A stretch of 64,000 nt of DNA from Cantharellus purpuraceus (lineage: Eukaryota > Basidiomycota > Agaricomycetes > Cantharellales > Hydnaceae): positions 1,984,001 through 2,048,000 of the forward strand of contig JALBUN010000049.1 in the NCBI GenBank assembly GCA_025174535.1, written 5' to 3'. The notes under the pieces were generated by a model. It ran no database searches. It was not told the origin of the DNA and worked only from the letters and a program-made list of their open reading frames with translations. Of this stretch, positions 1 through 11,039 are shown one piece after another; position 1 is the stretch's first letter; each line of letters begins with the position of its first letter. A program made the translations under genes and the position numbers.

Positions 1-697
1 GCACTCATGTTCATAGAAGGAAGGGTTCTACTCTCAATGACATCCGTTTGGAGTTGGAGGCACAAATTATGTATTCCATCAGTCAGTGTGTGCAGTGGTG
101 AGTTGCAAGGCATGAAAAAACTAAGAGATATGATATGCCGAGCAGGACCTTCGTAGCATCCCATGATGAGTGATTACGGAAGAGAAAAGTTGAGTTGCTT
201 TATGTAGCCTTCGAACACTTATTGTAATGACTGATCTTTTCTTAGTTCAGGTATCAACGACTGGTGTTTAGGTCTTGGATATATGATCATAGTACAACCC
301 TCTCCCCGTCGAACTGACGCCAAGATGCCTTCAGCACTATTCCATTCATACACTTTGTAACACAGTCGATAGGATCGATAGGACAATTTTAAGCACGATT
401 TTTGCGCGGGTGACTCGCAAACTCACCTATCAAAACGACCATGCATTTTATTCACAACGTTTGAACATCGACTGTACATCACGGAAAGCAACGCGGGCTT
501 TGTCAAAGGTAAGCCAATTGGTTCTATTGATCTTCGTTGCTTCTACGGTAATCTGTTACCGATTAGAATTGGGTGACAATGTGACACCTTCAATGAATTA
601 CTTCTTTGCCACGATCATATATACCACAAAGCCACGAGACTAACATGCGTGAATACGCGACTCAAGCTCGTGCTTTCGAACCTTGTCGACGTTGGCG
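1..697. other. intergenic, upstream of CSC1-like gene
   Basis: No convincing coding signal. Short open frames here lack family resemblance and codon structure. The promoter of the gene starting at 698 must lie here, but I see no clear TATA box close to the start. Confidence 0.5.
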
Positions 698-3600
698 ATG
701 TCTACAGCTTTATCAGGCAGTGCGACAGGGAAAACGACACAGACTTTCCTCACAGCACTCGTCAGCAACAGTATCCTGCTCGCCATTGAAGTTATTGCTT
801 TTGTTTTCCTAAAGAATAGACTAAGTAGAATCTACACTCCGAGGGTATACCTACCTCCTCCGGAGTCAGTCAAGACACTATTTCACTGCTCTGCGCTGAT
901 GATCATACTCCAGAAAACGCGCGGAGCAACTCCCCGATGGCCCTTGGAAGTGGCCATTGGCTGTAATTATAACACCACCAGAAGACGTAGTACGCACCAT
1001 AATTTATTTTCTTTTTTATTTGTATTTTTTTTTCGTTTGGTGCGAATGACACCTCAACCAGATACGCAAGAATGGGCTAGATGCCTATATGTTCCTCCGC
1101 ACCTTAAGACTCTTGATCCTTATCTTTGGTGCTTTTACCATAGTTACATGGGCTGTGCTCTTACCGATGAACGCAGTCGGTGTGAAAGGGGGTGCAGCTG
1201 ACGGACTGAATCGATTGAGCTGGGGGAAGTAAGTGCAATTACTTAACCACACTGTTAGTCTAACTTACAAATTAGTATACCCGCGAACAATTTCAAACGT
1301 TATGCCGCACACGTTATTGTAGTCTACCTGACAACATGTGAGTTGCTGAAAACATATATACGTTGACTTTACAGATGCTTCCCTCAGTCTGGGTATTATA
1401 TCTCATTCGCCTCGAATTTATTCACTACACCCAAATGCGTCAAGGTTATCTTGCATCCAAATCCCATTCACACATCCCAAAGGCGAGAACGGTCCTGATT
1501 ACGGCTATACCTCACGAGATGTGCACAGAGAGGGAGCTTCGAATATGGGGATCTTTCATTCCTGGAGGCATACAAAACATTTGGATATACCGGGATACAA
1601 GAGTTGGCAACTGTCTATTCAAGGTTACTTTCACTCACATGGTTGCAGGAGCTTAATAAGGCATACGAAGAACGTCTAAAGGCTTGCGAACAGCTCGAGG
1701 CCACTGTGTCTAAACTTCTGCGACTTGCAGTGCTGGAATGGCGAAATAGACGTCAAATGCACAATGCAGAAGAACTCTATCTGTACACACAGGGGCCGAG
1801 GTCTCTAGAAGGCGTGGAGGTGGGCGCTGTGACAACACTATCCGACTATGCGGTTCATTTTTTTCTATTTTGTAGTCCCGAACTGGAGTCACTTCCGACC
1901 TCGAAGGAGGTTCTACATATTTTTCTCAGCTGCCGGACCCTAGAACGTTGTTGAGTGACTTGGTTCCACGCTCTAAGAGGCCCAGGCACCGACTGGGATT
2001 CCTTGGTCTGTGGGGCCGGAAAGTTGACACTTTCAAGCATTACAAGGTACCATATCGATCATTGTCAGGATGAACATCAAATTGACATTCTACATATATC
2101 TATGTACCTAGCATGAGATTTCACGACTCAATACCACCATCGATATTCTTCGCAGGCGGAAAAATGAAGCAAAGCCTCTAGGCAGCGCGTTCATTCAATG
2201 TAATCTACAGATGGGAGCACATGTTTTGGCGCAATGCGTCTCACATCATAATGTATGTTTCATTATTTCGAGTTGGTGTTCAATCTGTACCCATGTTATG
2301 GTTGTTATAGCCCATGAAGATGTATTACAAATGGATACAAGTCACTCCTAAGGACGTTATTTGGGCAAATATTGACGTGAGTGGCTTCCTCCTGCCTGCT
2401 GCATAGCTGACCTTTTTCATAGGACGGCGTTTATGAAGTCCGACTTCGTTATGTCACATCATGGCTGGCAAGTATTGGGTTGACTATCCTATGGTTTTTC
2501 CCTGTCAGTTTTGTCGGGCTTCTTAGCAATATCAGTCAGCTGTGCTCAAAAGTCAGGTTAGTTCGCGATGATCTTCAACATATGCAGAGTGCCTCACTAG
2601 TTTGTGAACAGATGGCTTGATTGGATCTGCCGTGCCCCTACGCCTGTTCCCGGCGTCCTTCAAGGAATTTTGTCACCCTTGATTCTTGCGATCTCGTTCA
2701 CGATTTTACCCTGTATTTTGAGAGGTGTGTGAATTCTTGGTAAATGCAATTTCATTTGCGGATGTTGTGGATTTCAGCTTTGGCCTGGTACGAAAATATC
2801 CCACTCTACTCTCTTCTTTCGATCAGTGTGTACAAAAGATATTATCCGTTCTTGGTTGTGTACGTTCATCAGTCTTCACGACGTCGTTGGCGAAACTCAG
2901 GCCTGTATTAGACATGGTTTTTTGGTGGTAACGCTGAGCTCAGGCCTCACTGCGACCGCCTCAGATGTGAGCAGATCACATTCTTTGCCAAACTTATTAT
3001 TTCAGTAATTTCTGGCAATTCATCAGATTATAAATTCCCCTACTAGGACAGTGTCTCAGCTCGCTTCACATCTACCCGATGCCAGTGTTTTCTTCCTGAC
3101 CTGGACAGGTGCGCTACATCGTGACTCAATCTATACATCTGGACTATTCATGGTCATACCTTTAGTAACACAGGGATTAACGGGCGCAGGCGGTGCACTT
3201 CTTCAAGCCACGACACTATTCGTGCATTGCATGAAGAAGTGGTTCTTCGGGCGTACACCTCGACAAGCATATACCGTTACATTTTTGATGCCTTCGGTAT
3301 GTACTGCGAACAAAGAGAAGAGTTACATCACACCAGGCGTCGTTGTCACAGGCAGAGTTCGGAGCAGTTTTGGCACAGATGTCTCTTCTAGCTACAATTG
3401 GCTTTGCATACAGTATCTTATCCCCCATTATCAACGGACTAGCTACCCTAGCGTTTGCTCTCTTTTACTTTGCTTGGAAATTTCGTAAGTAGCGGAACAT
3501 CAAAGACTTGATACCTGGGTTGACTAGTAGGATAGTTCTCAATTGGGTTTTCGATCAGCCTGATGAGCAGGAGAGCGGAGGACTCTATGTAAGTGATTCA

Positions 3601-4616
3601 ATAATGTAAAGCAGCTTCTGATACATTTAATAGTTTCCCGTTGTCCTTCAATCGCTATGTAAGTACAATGGGTTTCTTCGGTTACTTTTCGACTAAGTCT
3701 TCCCACAGTTGTTGGTTTATATATCGAGCATGTTTGTCTCGGAGCGCTCTTTTTTTTGAAAGCTCCTGGTAGCCATTTCTTTTTGGCGCTTGGCGTCCTG
3801 ATGGTTATTCTCCTAGCGATAACCGTTGGCACCCAGTTGTTTTTCAAGCAAGCATTCGATCGTTCGTACACTCAGTGTTTCCATACAAATAAGCCAGGTG
3901 TGCTGAGGCAAACTCCAGCACTCTCTGAGTATTTACCCATGTCTCTTGCTACCAAAAGGATGCAAGCCAGGGTCGAGCGGCAGCTGCACCGACGCGAGGA
4001 GAAGAGTGAATACGAGGAAGAAGAGTTTGATCTTTTCAATCGCGACTGTGAGTAAATGACTAAGTAGATAATTTGGTATATTCATGTATGAATTACTTCA
4101 TCAGACATTCGATCGATGGTTCGACGGCGAATACTAAACCCTACACCAAAATTCAAACCTAGACCCTCGCCTCCAAAACCCGCGAGTCATTATTTAGAGG
4201 TACCACGAGAAGCCTCAGGCTCTGGTTTGCATCATACTCATTCTCACTCCTCGGTGCATGGGCATCGCCCATCTCACACCCATGGGTCTCATGTGTCGCA
4301 CTCATCACGATCGCAGCCATCTCCTAGGAATCCACTTCATGCACCGACTTCTTCTGTCTTCGATGGCGAGGAGTCCGAGGAAGATTCAGACTGGGATTTT
4401 GACGATTATGGGTTCGACCACCCCTCGAGCTATGCAGAGCAGCCGTGGATTTGGCTCCCGAGGGATGAGTTGGGGATAAGTGAGATGCTGGTCACGGAGT
4501 TGAGAGAAGGCGGGGTTGATGCGAGCGATAGAGGATCATTTATGGACCCCTACGGGAACGTGGAGGTGACGAGGAACCCTCCAGATGAGGCTTGGACGGG
4601 GGGACATGATGCATGA
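698..4616 (+). CDS. CSC1/OSCA/TMEM63-like stress-gated cation channel, 20 exons
   Basis: Predicted osmosensitive, calcium-permeable cation channel of a cellular membrane (family once called DUF221/RSN1). Joining exons 698-864, 914-989, 1062-1228, 1276-1337, 1388-1602, 1649-1819, 1876-2046, 2112-2252, 2311-2376, 2423-2556, 2612-2724, 2778-2859, 2912-2966, 3027-3108, 3166-3296, 3352-3484, 3536-3588, 3634-3658, 3709-4047 and 4105-4616 gives an uninterrupted frame of 964 codons. Family hallmarks in order: N-terminal TM with YTPRVYLPPPE, the NGLDAYMFLR block, ARTVLITAIPHE opening the cytosolic PHM7-type domain, LVPRSKRPRHRLGFLGLWG, PKDVIWANIDDG, WVFDQPDEQESGGLY and VGLYIEHVCLGALFFLKAP. The C-terminal tail is His/Ser-rich (HHTHSHSS). 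ATG 698 is the first ATG in frame with the conserved N-terminus. Its 3' end lies in the tandem duplication at 4.4-8.0 kb. The family call is firm; individual splice sites are inferred. Confidence 0.88.
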
Positions 4617-5616
4617 GTTGATTATCTGTTTTGGCTCGTTATGCGGCACGTGCGAGTGTCAGTATCTTTGTTTTAACTAGATATTTTTCTTACTACTAGG
4701 ACTATTCGACGAGGATGATATTCAGGAGCGGTGTACAGTGCCCACTGACCACACCATGAAGTCAATGTCGAAACTAATGGACACGGGTTATGGTTTACTA
4801 CATGTAAATCGTATAAACTGAGCTCCTTTTTTGGGTATCAGGTTGCGCGATGTGGCCTTATATTCAATGAAGTCCGCTTCAGAGTATTACAATAAGATGT
4901 CGAGTCTTGCTGGTCCAAGTTGTGCTGTCTTGTTGTTCAGAAAATTACTCAGCAATTGTTTGTATAGAGTCCGTGACCAGATCAGTGTGCCGTGCGGGTT
5001 GTTTAGGTTGTTGAGAATTTTGGATGTATACAGGTTTGCAAGCACTCAACCTGAGAGGTGTCTTTACGATAGCGTCGACTACAAGTAGGTTGGTAGGTTC
5101 ACACTCGGACCTCTTCAATTAGACGTGTTGTTGTAATAGTTTGACCATATATAGGGGATTATAACAGAATAGTGTTACAACAGGGGAGAACAAGAGTCGC
5201 TATGTACGCTGGCAACTTGATTTCAAGTAAAATATACCTGCACACTGATACACGAAAATTAAAGTAACTAGTGTAGGAGTTAATTGGAAGGGGATGGGGT
5301 ACCATAAAAATATTGAACCCTCCTATTACAGTAGGAAAAGTGATGACAGTATCTCCTCTCGAAACTGCATAGCCCCCATTGAATCCATGGATGGAGCCGA
5401 GGCAGTGATATAGAGCCCGATGCCGGAAAAAAAATGGCCGGACCTTTATTCGAATCCCCCCCCAGCCTTTCGAGCTAATAATAATAGCCGGAATCGACGA
5501 GTTTTCAGCGGATCAGGAGGGGAGGTGATCGTGAAGGCTTTGTTGATCATAAAGGGATTTAAAGAACGCCAGATTTTGTGAGAGACGGATTATGTGTATT
5601 TAGGGTTCGTCGAGGA

Positions 5617-5841
5617 CTAGGTTTTTCTCGACCCGGGGTGTGTAGTGCCCACAGTACCGGCAAACCCGTACGACGACTGTAAGGACGCGAACGCAGCCGC
5701 GTAGTCCTTGGTAGTAGTCGAAGTCGTCGAGGTATTAAGAGTGGTGGAAGATGATGTTGTCGAGTTGGTTGTGGTAGAGTTTTTCGATGAACGTGACGGC
5801 TTTGAGGATGAGCCGTTGAGTTTGTTTAATTTAGACCACAT
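5617..5841 (-). CDS. small Ser/Thr-rich protein, copy A (74 aa)
   Basis: The function is not recognised. The 74-residue product starts MWSKLN, has a low-complexity Ser/Thr/Asn core (residues about 10-45), and ends in a compact segment KDYAAAFASLQSSYGF about 20 residues from the C-terminus. I recall similar endings in short uncharacterised basidiomycete proteins, but could not check this. No signal peptide or TM segment is visible. The gene is real rather than chance: a paralogue at 7422-7649 keeps frame, length and both termini, with substitutions and one added Thr. A TATA box lies about 90 nt upstream of the ATG, and TGACTCA occurs at 5968 and 6007. It probably encodes a small cytosolic or nuclear protein, possibly stress-induced; that last part is inference from the promoter. 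Confidence 0.72.
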   Translation of the reverse strand: MWSKLNKLNGSSSKPSRSSKNSTTTNSTTSSSTTLNTSTTSTTTKDYAAAFASLQSSYGFAGTVGTTHPGSRKT

Positions 5842-5930
5842 GATTTGTGAGTTAGGAGTGTCTGTCTGTATGGCTGACTGAGGTTGTCAATGGTATGTGA
5901 AGTGACTCCAATGTCGATTGACCGAGTCGT

Positions 5931-6013
5931 CTTATATACGTGATTTATCGTCCTTGTTTATGTTGCGTGACTCACAGCAGGCACCTGGGCGCGCACATAG
6001 TCTAAGTGACTCA
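5931..6013 (-). promoter_or_regulatory. TATA box and two TGACTCA sites, copy A
   Basis: On the - strand TATATAAG occupies 5938-5931, 90 nt before the ATG at 5841. Two perfect TGACTCA (Gcn4/AP-1-type bZIP) sites lie farther upstream at 5968-5974 and 6007-6013. All three are kept in the paralogous promoter at 7756-7842. Confidence 0.65.
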
Positions 6014-6209
6014 GGTCGAGCGTTCTACGGCACCGCTACTGTGCACAGCGCTCTATAGACGCCGTGACTCCGGTGCACAGTATATCCATATTAGGAAAAA
6101 CAGCGCAGCCCTTATCAGTGCTTTCGATGGCCACAGTGCACGCGGATCTCGAACAAGGAGTGAGCGCTTGAGCGATCCCGCTCTGGTTCTGCTGCGGCTC
6201 CGAGCGGTA

Positions 6210-6414
6210 ATGTTGATGATAGCGGTCCACACACGCCTATAATGTGCCATTTAGTTGCCGTAGGACGTGTCGCGAGTAACCGTTAGGCATTCCAAGTAGT
6301 TACATGTCGCAAAACTCTGCGGACTAGCATTAGATAACAACTAAGCAAGGGGCTAGGTGACCTGATGTTAAAACTTAATGTCACATCCGATCTAACTCCG
6401 GATCATCCATCCGC
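6210..6414. other. spacer between duplication units
   Basis: About 205 bp joining the two units. No gene seen. Confidence 0.5.
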
Positions 6415-7421
6415 CACATCGAGTCCGAGAAGACTCGGATTCGTATTCCGACGAACGCGGGTTTGATGATCCCTCGAGCTATGCAGAGCAACCGCGGATT
6501 TGGCTCTCGATGGGTGAATCGGGATAAGCGAGATGCCGGTCGTGTTTGAGAGGCGGAATTGATGCGAGCGATAGACGGGGATGTTGAGGTGACGAGGGCC
6601 CTTCCCAATGAGGCTTGGACGGGGGACAAGTTCATTATTTGTTTTTAGCTCGTTGTGCAGAATATGCTTCAGGACCTGATTTTTTATTTTGAGTACTACT
6701 ATGATAATTCGATGAGGATGATATTCAGGAGCTGTGTACAGTGTCCAAACTAATGGATAGGAGTTTCTTTGGATGCCAGGACGTGTGAAGTAACACTATA
6801 TCCAGCCTGTCAATCAATTCCTCTTCCATAAGAGTCGCGCTGGTGCAAATTGTGCTGTTTCCATTGCCCAGAATTTTCTAACAGTCGTTTATAAGGAGAC
6901 GGTGTAGTGTGCTATGCCTTTACGCTAGCTTCTCTGGGTGTTGGGACTGTGGAACGTAGTATATATGTTTGAGCGACTACAAGCAGATCGGCAATCTACG
7001 CGCTGCCTGCGGGCCTCTTCAAGGCCACTGTAATAAATTGTTCATACTTAGGAGAACCATTGGCAACTTGATTTCAAGTGACAATAAAAGTGACAATGTA
7101 ACCCGCGCAGTGATACATGAAAAATATAACAATAGCTAGGTAGGACATGGAACACAAAAGTTTTCAATTGGAAGGGGTGTCTCCTTCTATTACGATACGA
7201 AAAGTATTATGGTCTCCTCTGGAAACGCCTACCCTCCCATTCGATCCATGGATCGATCCGATGAAGTGACATCGATGATGCCAGGAAAACCGGACCTTTA
7301 TTCGAGTTCTCCCCCAACAGCCTTTTGAAAAAATAACAGCCTAAATCGACGAGTTTTCAGCGCATCAGGAGGGGGTTTTATGATGCCATATTTTGTGAGA
7401 GACGGGCTATGTCATCGAGGA

Positions 7422-7649
7422 CTAGTGTTTTCTTGACCCGGGGTGTGCAGTGCCCACAGTACCGGTGAACCCGTACGACGACTGTAAGGACGCGAACGCA
7501 GCCGCGTAGTCCTTGGTAGTAGTAGAAGTCGTCGAGGTATTAAGAGTGGTGGACGATGATGTCGTCGAGTTGGATGTGGTAGAGTTTTTCGATGAACGTG
7601 ACGGCTTTGAGGATGAGCCGTTGAGTTTGGTGTTTAATTTAGACCACAT
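7422..7649 (-). CDS. small Ser/Thr-rich protein, copy B (75 aa)
   Basis: Paralogue of the gene at 5617-5841, of unrecognised function. It shares the MWSKLN start, the Ser/Thr/Asn core and the KDYAAAFASLQSSYGF segment; it differs by an inserted Thr near residue 7 and a few substitutions (FTGTVGTAH against FAGTVGTTH). The frame is open for 39 more codons upstream to 7766, but that extension runs through the 5' region that corresponds to untranslated sequence in copy A, so I chose the ATG at 7649. The TATA box (7763-7756) and both TGACTCA sites (7804, 7836) are retained. Open reading and promoter conservation suggest both copies are functional. Confidence 0.7.
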   Translation of the reverse strand: MWSKLNTKLNGSSSKPSRSSKNSTTSNSTTSSSTTLNTSTTSTTTKDYAAAFASLQSSYGFTGTVGTAHPGSRKH

Positions 7650-7755
7650 GATTTGTGATTGGATTAGAGGTGTCGCGAATGATTTAGGAGTGTCTGTATG
7701 ACTGACTGAGGTTGATGGTGTGTGAAGTGACTCCAATGTCAATTGACCGAGTCGT

Positions 7756-7842
7756 CTTATATACACATTCTGATAATTGCTTATTGTCCTTGTTTATGCT
7801 GCGTGACTCACAGCAGGCACATCGGTACGCATAAGTGACTCA
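7756..7842 (-). promoter_or_regulatory. TATA box and two TGACTCA sites, copy B
   Basis: TATATAAG at 7763-7756, 107 nt before the ATG at 7649, with TGACTCA at 7804-7810 and 7836-7842. Spacing between the two sites is 39 bp in copy A and 32 bp in copy B. Confidence 0.62.
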
Positions 7843-8032
7843 AGTCGAGCGTGCTACGGCACCGCTGCGGTGCACATCGGCCTATAGACGCCGTGACTCG
7901 GAGACACTATCTATATCCGCGTTAGGAAAAAAAAGCGCAACCTCATCAGTGCTTTTGATAGCATCCAGTGCATGCGGATCTCAATGCGTTTGTATCACCC
8001 GCTCTAGTTCTAATGCAGCTCCGAGACCCGGT

Positions 8033-9873
8033 TCCTCTGCGCAAACATAAAATACCGGAGGGTCCGACTTGCACAGAAGTGAGATAGCGCACATGAAAAT
8101 GGGGCGGTACGCTCATCAAGGAGCTTGTCAGGGTAAGGGGTGGAGAGGCAGCGCAACATGACGGCCATGGTGACAGTGACTTGCCTGAGTGTATGTCCAC
8201 CGCTAGCTCATGACCCATGGCCCCTTCGATTACTGCCTTGTCAGCGCCGGATCCCCAAATACACATATTTGATTGAGCCTTCCTGTCCGGACAATAAAAC
8301 GCGAGTTCTGGGGTTCTTTTTCCCGGGCTGGATCCAGGATCCATCCCGCCTGCTCCGGCCACAGCCTTCGTTCTACGCGGACTGGCCTCATGGCGGTTGG
8401 GCAGATGGCCAGTTGCATGCCCGGAATCTAGCCTCTGGACGATTTTACAACGAATTTTCTCCTGTGGAATTATCGGAGTTTTCATGACCCTCGATCTCGT
8501 GCTTTACAGCTCGAGATTCACTGTAGGATGTGCATGTCATTTGCGTCATTTGTTTGAGTTCTGCCACTGCATCTCTCACGCCATACTGGTGACTTCTCAG
8601 TGTAGAGTCCACTCTTGAAGCACATATGTTCTTTCTTATAGGTCCGCTCACCCACGCTGATGTTCTAGACAGCGTTTGGACCTGTATTTAGTATCATCAC
8701 TGTTAGTTTGTTGCGGAAACGAGATATTACATTTTGTCTTGCCTAATATTGAACGCCGTGGACCCCATTTTTGTTCCATTTGGGACCTAATTTAGAAGGG
8801 ATGTCAGCAATACCATCATACCCTGAGGGATCTAACAGTAGAACATGTGCTCTCCAAAGAGAAGCTACCCGTAGCTGGCTAGGTTAACATCATACATTTC
8901 CAGCCGCATAATCATCCGCCGGCTCTTACCATGCAGCATGCGCCCTCCGGAGAAAAGCTTTAACCCCGCTACGTGGTGCGTCCGACCATGCAGAGTATTT
9001 AGTTATGTCTCTCATCTCGCGATTTTGAACTTATACAAGTGAATTGTTCGTCGCATCGCAGAAGGGCTTAACCAATTTTGTTGTATACAGAATAGGACTC
9101 TTATTATATCTTCGCCAATTCTTCCGCAGCTTCTACCCTCGGGGACTAGGGATTCAACCCCAATCTCTACAGTGTCATCTCCGTGGAATTCTCCCTCTTT
9201 GGTTCCGCTCGTGAATGGCAGTCATAAAAGCCAACTTTCCAGTGGACTGAGTGTGTCCACTGGCACGATCACGACGCAAGTGGTCGACAAGTGAAGTTGT
9301 GATCATCCCGAGTTTGAGCAAAAATAATGGAGCTGAAGGTGATCATCTTGTACGTCCTATCAAAATATTTGAACCACTGGGCATGATCAAGCACTTACCA
9401 GTGATCACCGACAATGGTACTGAGAGTTGGCAGACATCTACTTTAGGGCCTTCAAACCAACCATGATCAGTACGACTCGGAATTACATCTGAAATCATCC
9501 TGCACTTCGAGCCTCACTCAATTGTTGACAATGTGATTAATCGGTCGTCCACATACGTTGTCTACAACCACGTCTACGATCGTAGCTCAGAGAAGACAGC
9601 AGCATCAACAGGCGCCGGTGCTTCCACAACGCGATATTTACAACGAAAAGAGTAGGGAAGTGTGATTGATGTACAGATGGATGGACCGACGCTTATTGTT
9701 TACACTGCATCCTTACATTACACAACGCTGGTTTTGTGCATCTGGCATTTGGTACAAGGGGTTGAAGAAACTTTCTATAAGAAAAAAAGGTATGGTATAG
9801 CCCAACAAGGTAAGAAATGAAGATGACGATGAACAGGGGAAAAGAAGGCAGTGGCGCTGAAAAGATAAGCAAA
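8033..9873. other. gene-poor region, nothing identified
   Basis: About 1.8 kb with no frame I trust. A 179-codon open frame on the - strand (8485-7946) is low in secondary-structure-like pattern, crosses the end of duplication unit B and resembles no family. It is left out. Confidence 0.45.
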
Positions 9874-9946
9874 TGATCCGGGCCGGACTTGAACCGACGA
9901 CCTTCTGCGTGTTAAGCAGACGTTCCACCAACTGAACTACCGAACC
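9874..9946 (-). tRNA. tRNA-Val (anticodon AAC), no intron
   Basis: On the - strand the 73 nt fold as a standard cloverleaf: 7-bp acceptor stem GGTTCGG/CCGGATC (two G-U pairs), D stem GTTC/GAAC, 5-bp anticodon stem TCTGC/GCAGA with loop TTAACAC (anticodon AAC at 34-36), variable AGGTC, T stem GTCGG/CCGGC with loop TTCAAGT, discriminator A. CCA is not encoded, as in eukaryotes. A TTTT pol III terminator follows 10 nt downstream (9863-9860). A and B box positions coincide with the D and T arms. Confidence 0.95.
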
Positions 9947-11039
9947 ATAAGCGGGAGGCGCCTTAGTTATTCTTATGAGTTCATTATGTCAAATGCTGGG
10001 ACACGATGGTGTGCGAAAAAGTCATTAAAGATTTGTCCGCAGCCGTGACTCTTGCCACGCTTTTAGCCGCAAGTTCAGGCGTGCATAGAACATGGAAAGT
10101 AGTATTCGGTGTGTTCCCACCACCACCATGATGTCCATAATAAAAATTGTTTATTTTATTTTATTTCATTTATTTGGCTGGTGCTTGCACAGACTCATAC
10201 CTCCGCTGCAGAGGTTCATAGGTTGTGTGTCGGAAGGCAGAATACTCTTTCGTCTATGTATCCCGCTATTTTATAATAAAATTACAAAAGAAGAATCACA
10301 TTCGAATTTAACTTTATTTAAAGAAACAATTGTAGAGGGAAGTTTTTTTCACGGGAAGAATAATACTGGATGGCTACAGTGCTGGTGTTGGCTAATGCTG
10401 CGAGCTACTGTTAACCTGTGCTTAGTGTTGGACTCTATATGAGCGGCGATCAATGAATTATATTGCAGATATAAGGGGGTTGATGAGCTTACCATGGCAT
10501 GAGCTATGATTAATGCAACTTATCACAACATCTGCAAGCCGAGCAAGGCGACTTGGATGACTCTGATGGCCGAGTCATTTGGGCTCCAAATGAACGTCTT
10601 TCTTTCCTGTTGTTTGTTGGTCACGTCCAAGTTTGAAGTCAGTGATGACTCCAAGACTTGGAGCAACATGATGCTTGGCCTCTTTACAGCAGCAAATGAC
10701 CAGACCGCAGCAGGTTGGGAACTGACCGGACCGTAGAGGTCTGACACTATCTTGGTCGTTGCAGAAGCATTCTCGCTACTGTCAGTATATACCTTATCGT
10801 GGTTGCCTCTTTCACGAGCCATATATTGAATCCATTCCATGTCTGTTCATATCTCTCTCTTTGAAGTCAGTTTCCATACAATTTATATGTAAATTATGGT
10901 TACAAGTCTAATTTTGAGTCTAGGCAATGATCACAGAAAGTTTACCCACGTGGCACCTATTTGCTTCTCTTCACCGTATACAAGCGGCTATTTGGAGTAG
11001 CAGCATGCGGGTAGAAAATGACTCGCTAGAGTTGTTAGA
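9947..11039. other. gene-poor region, partly AT-rich
   Basis: About 1.1 kb. The part 10130-10340 is AT-rich. A 105-codon frame on the - strand (10840-10523) shows no recognisable domain, and I do not call it a gene. Confidence 0.45.

Larger units (their letters stand above)
4367..6209 (+). repeat. tandem segmental duplication, unit A
   Basis: From the last CSC1-like exon (after the ESEED acidic stretch) to about 6209 this 1.84-kb segment is repeated in direct orientation at 6415-8032. Matching landmarks: CCTCGAGCTATGCAGAGCA, the TTCGATGAGGATGATATTCAGGAG-type block (4707 against 6710), the small minus-strand gene, its promoter, and a block shared at 6093-6209 and 7923-8032. Unit A carries the intact channel 3' end and the small gene at 5617-5841. 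Confidence 0.85.
6415..8032 (+). repeat. tandem segmental duplication, unit B
   Basis: Direct repeat of 4367-6209. The channel-gene part (6415-6640) is a dead 3' fragment with indels (for example it lacks the MDPYGN segment). The small gene at 7422-7649 stays open. Unit B is shorter by about 220 bp, mostly through deletions in the noncoding part. Confidence 0.85.

Noticed and set aside
7650..7766. 39-codon N-terminal extension of small gene copy B
   Set aside because: It lies in sequence that corresponds to the 5' leader of copy A, where it is not open; the conserved start is MWSKLN.
7946..8485. 179-codon frame on the - strand
   Set aside because: Overlaps the end of duplication unit B, has no recognisable domain and an unprotein-like mix of Arg/Pro/Ser/Cys; probably chance in GC-richer DNA.
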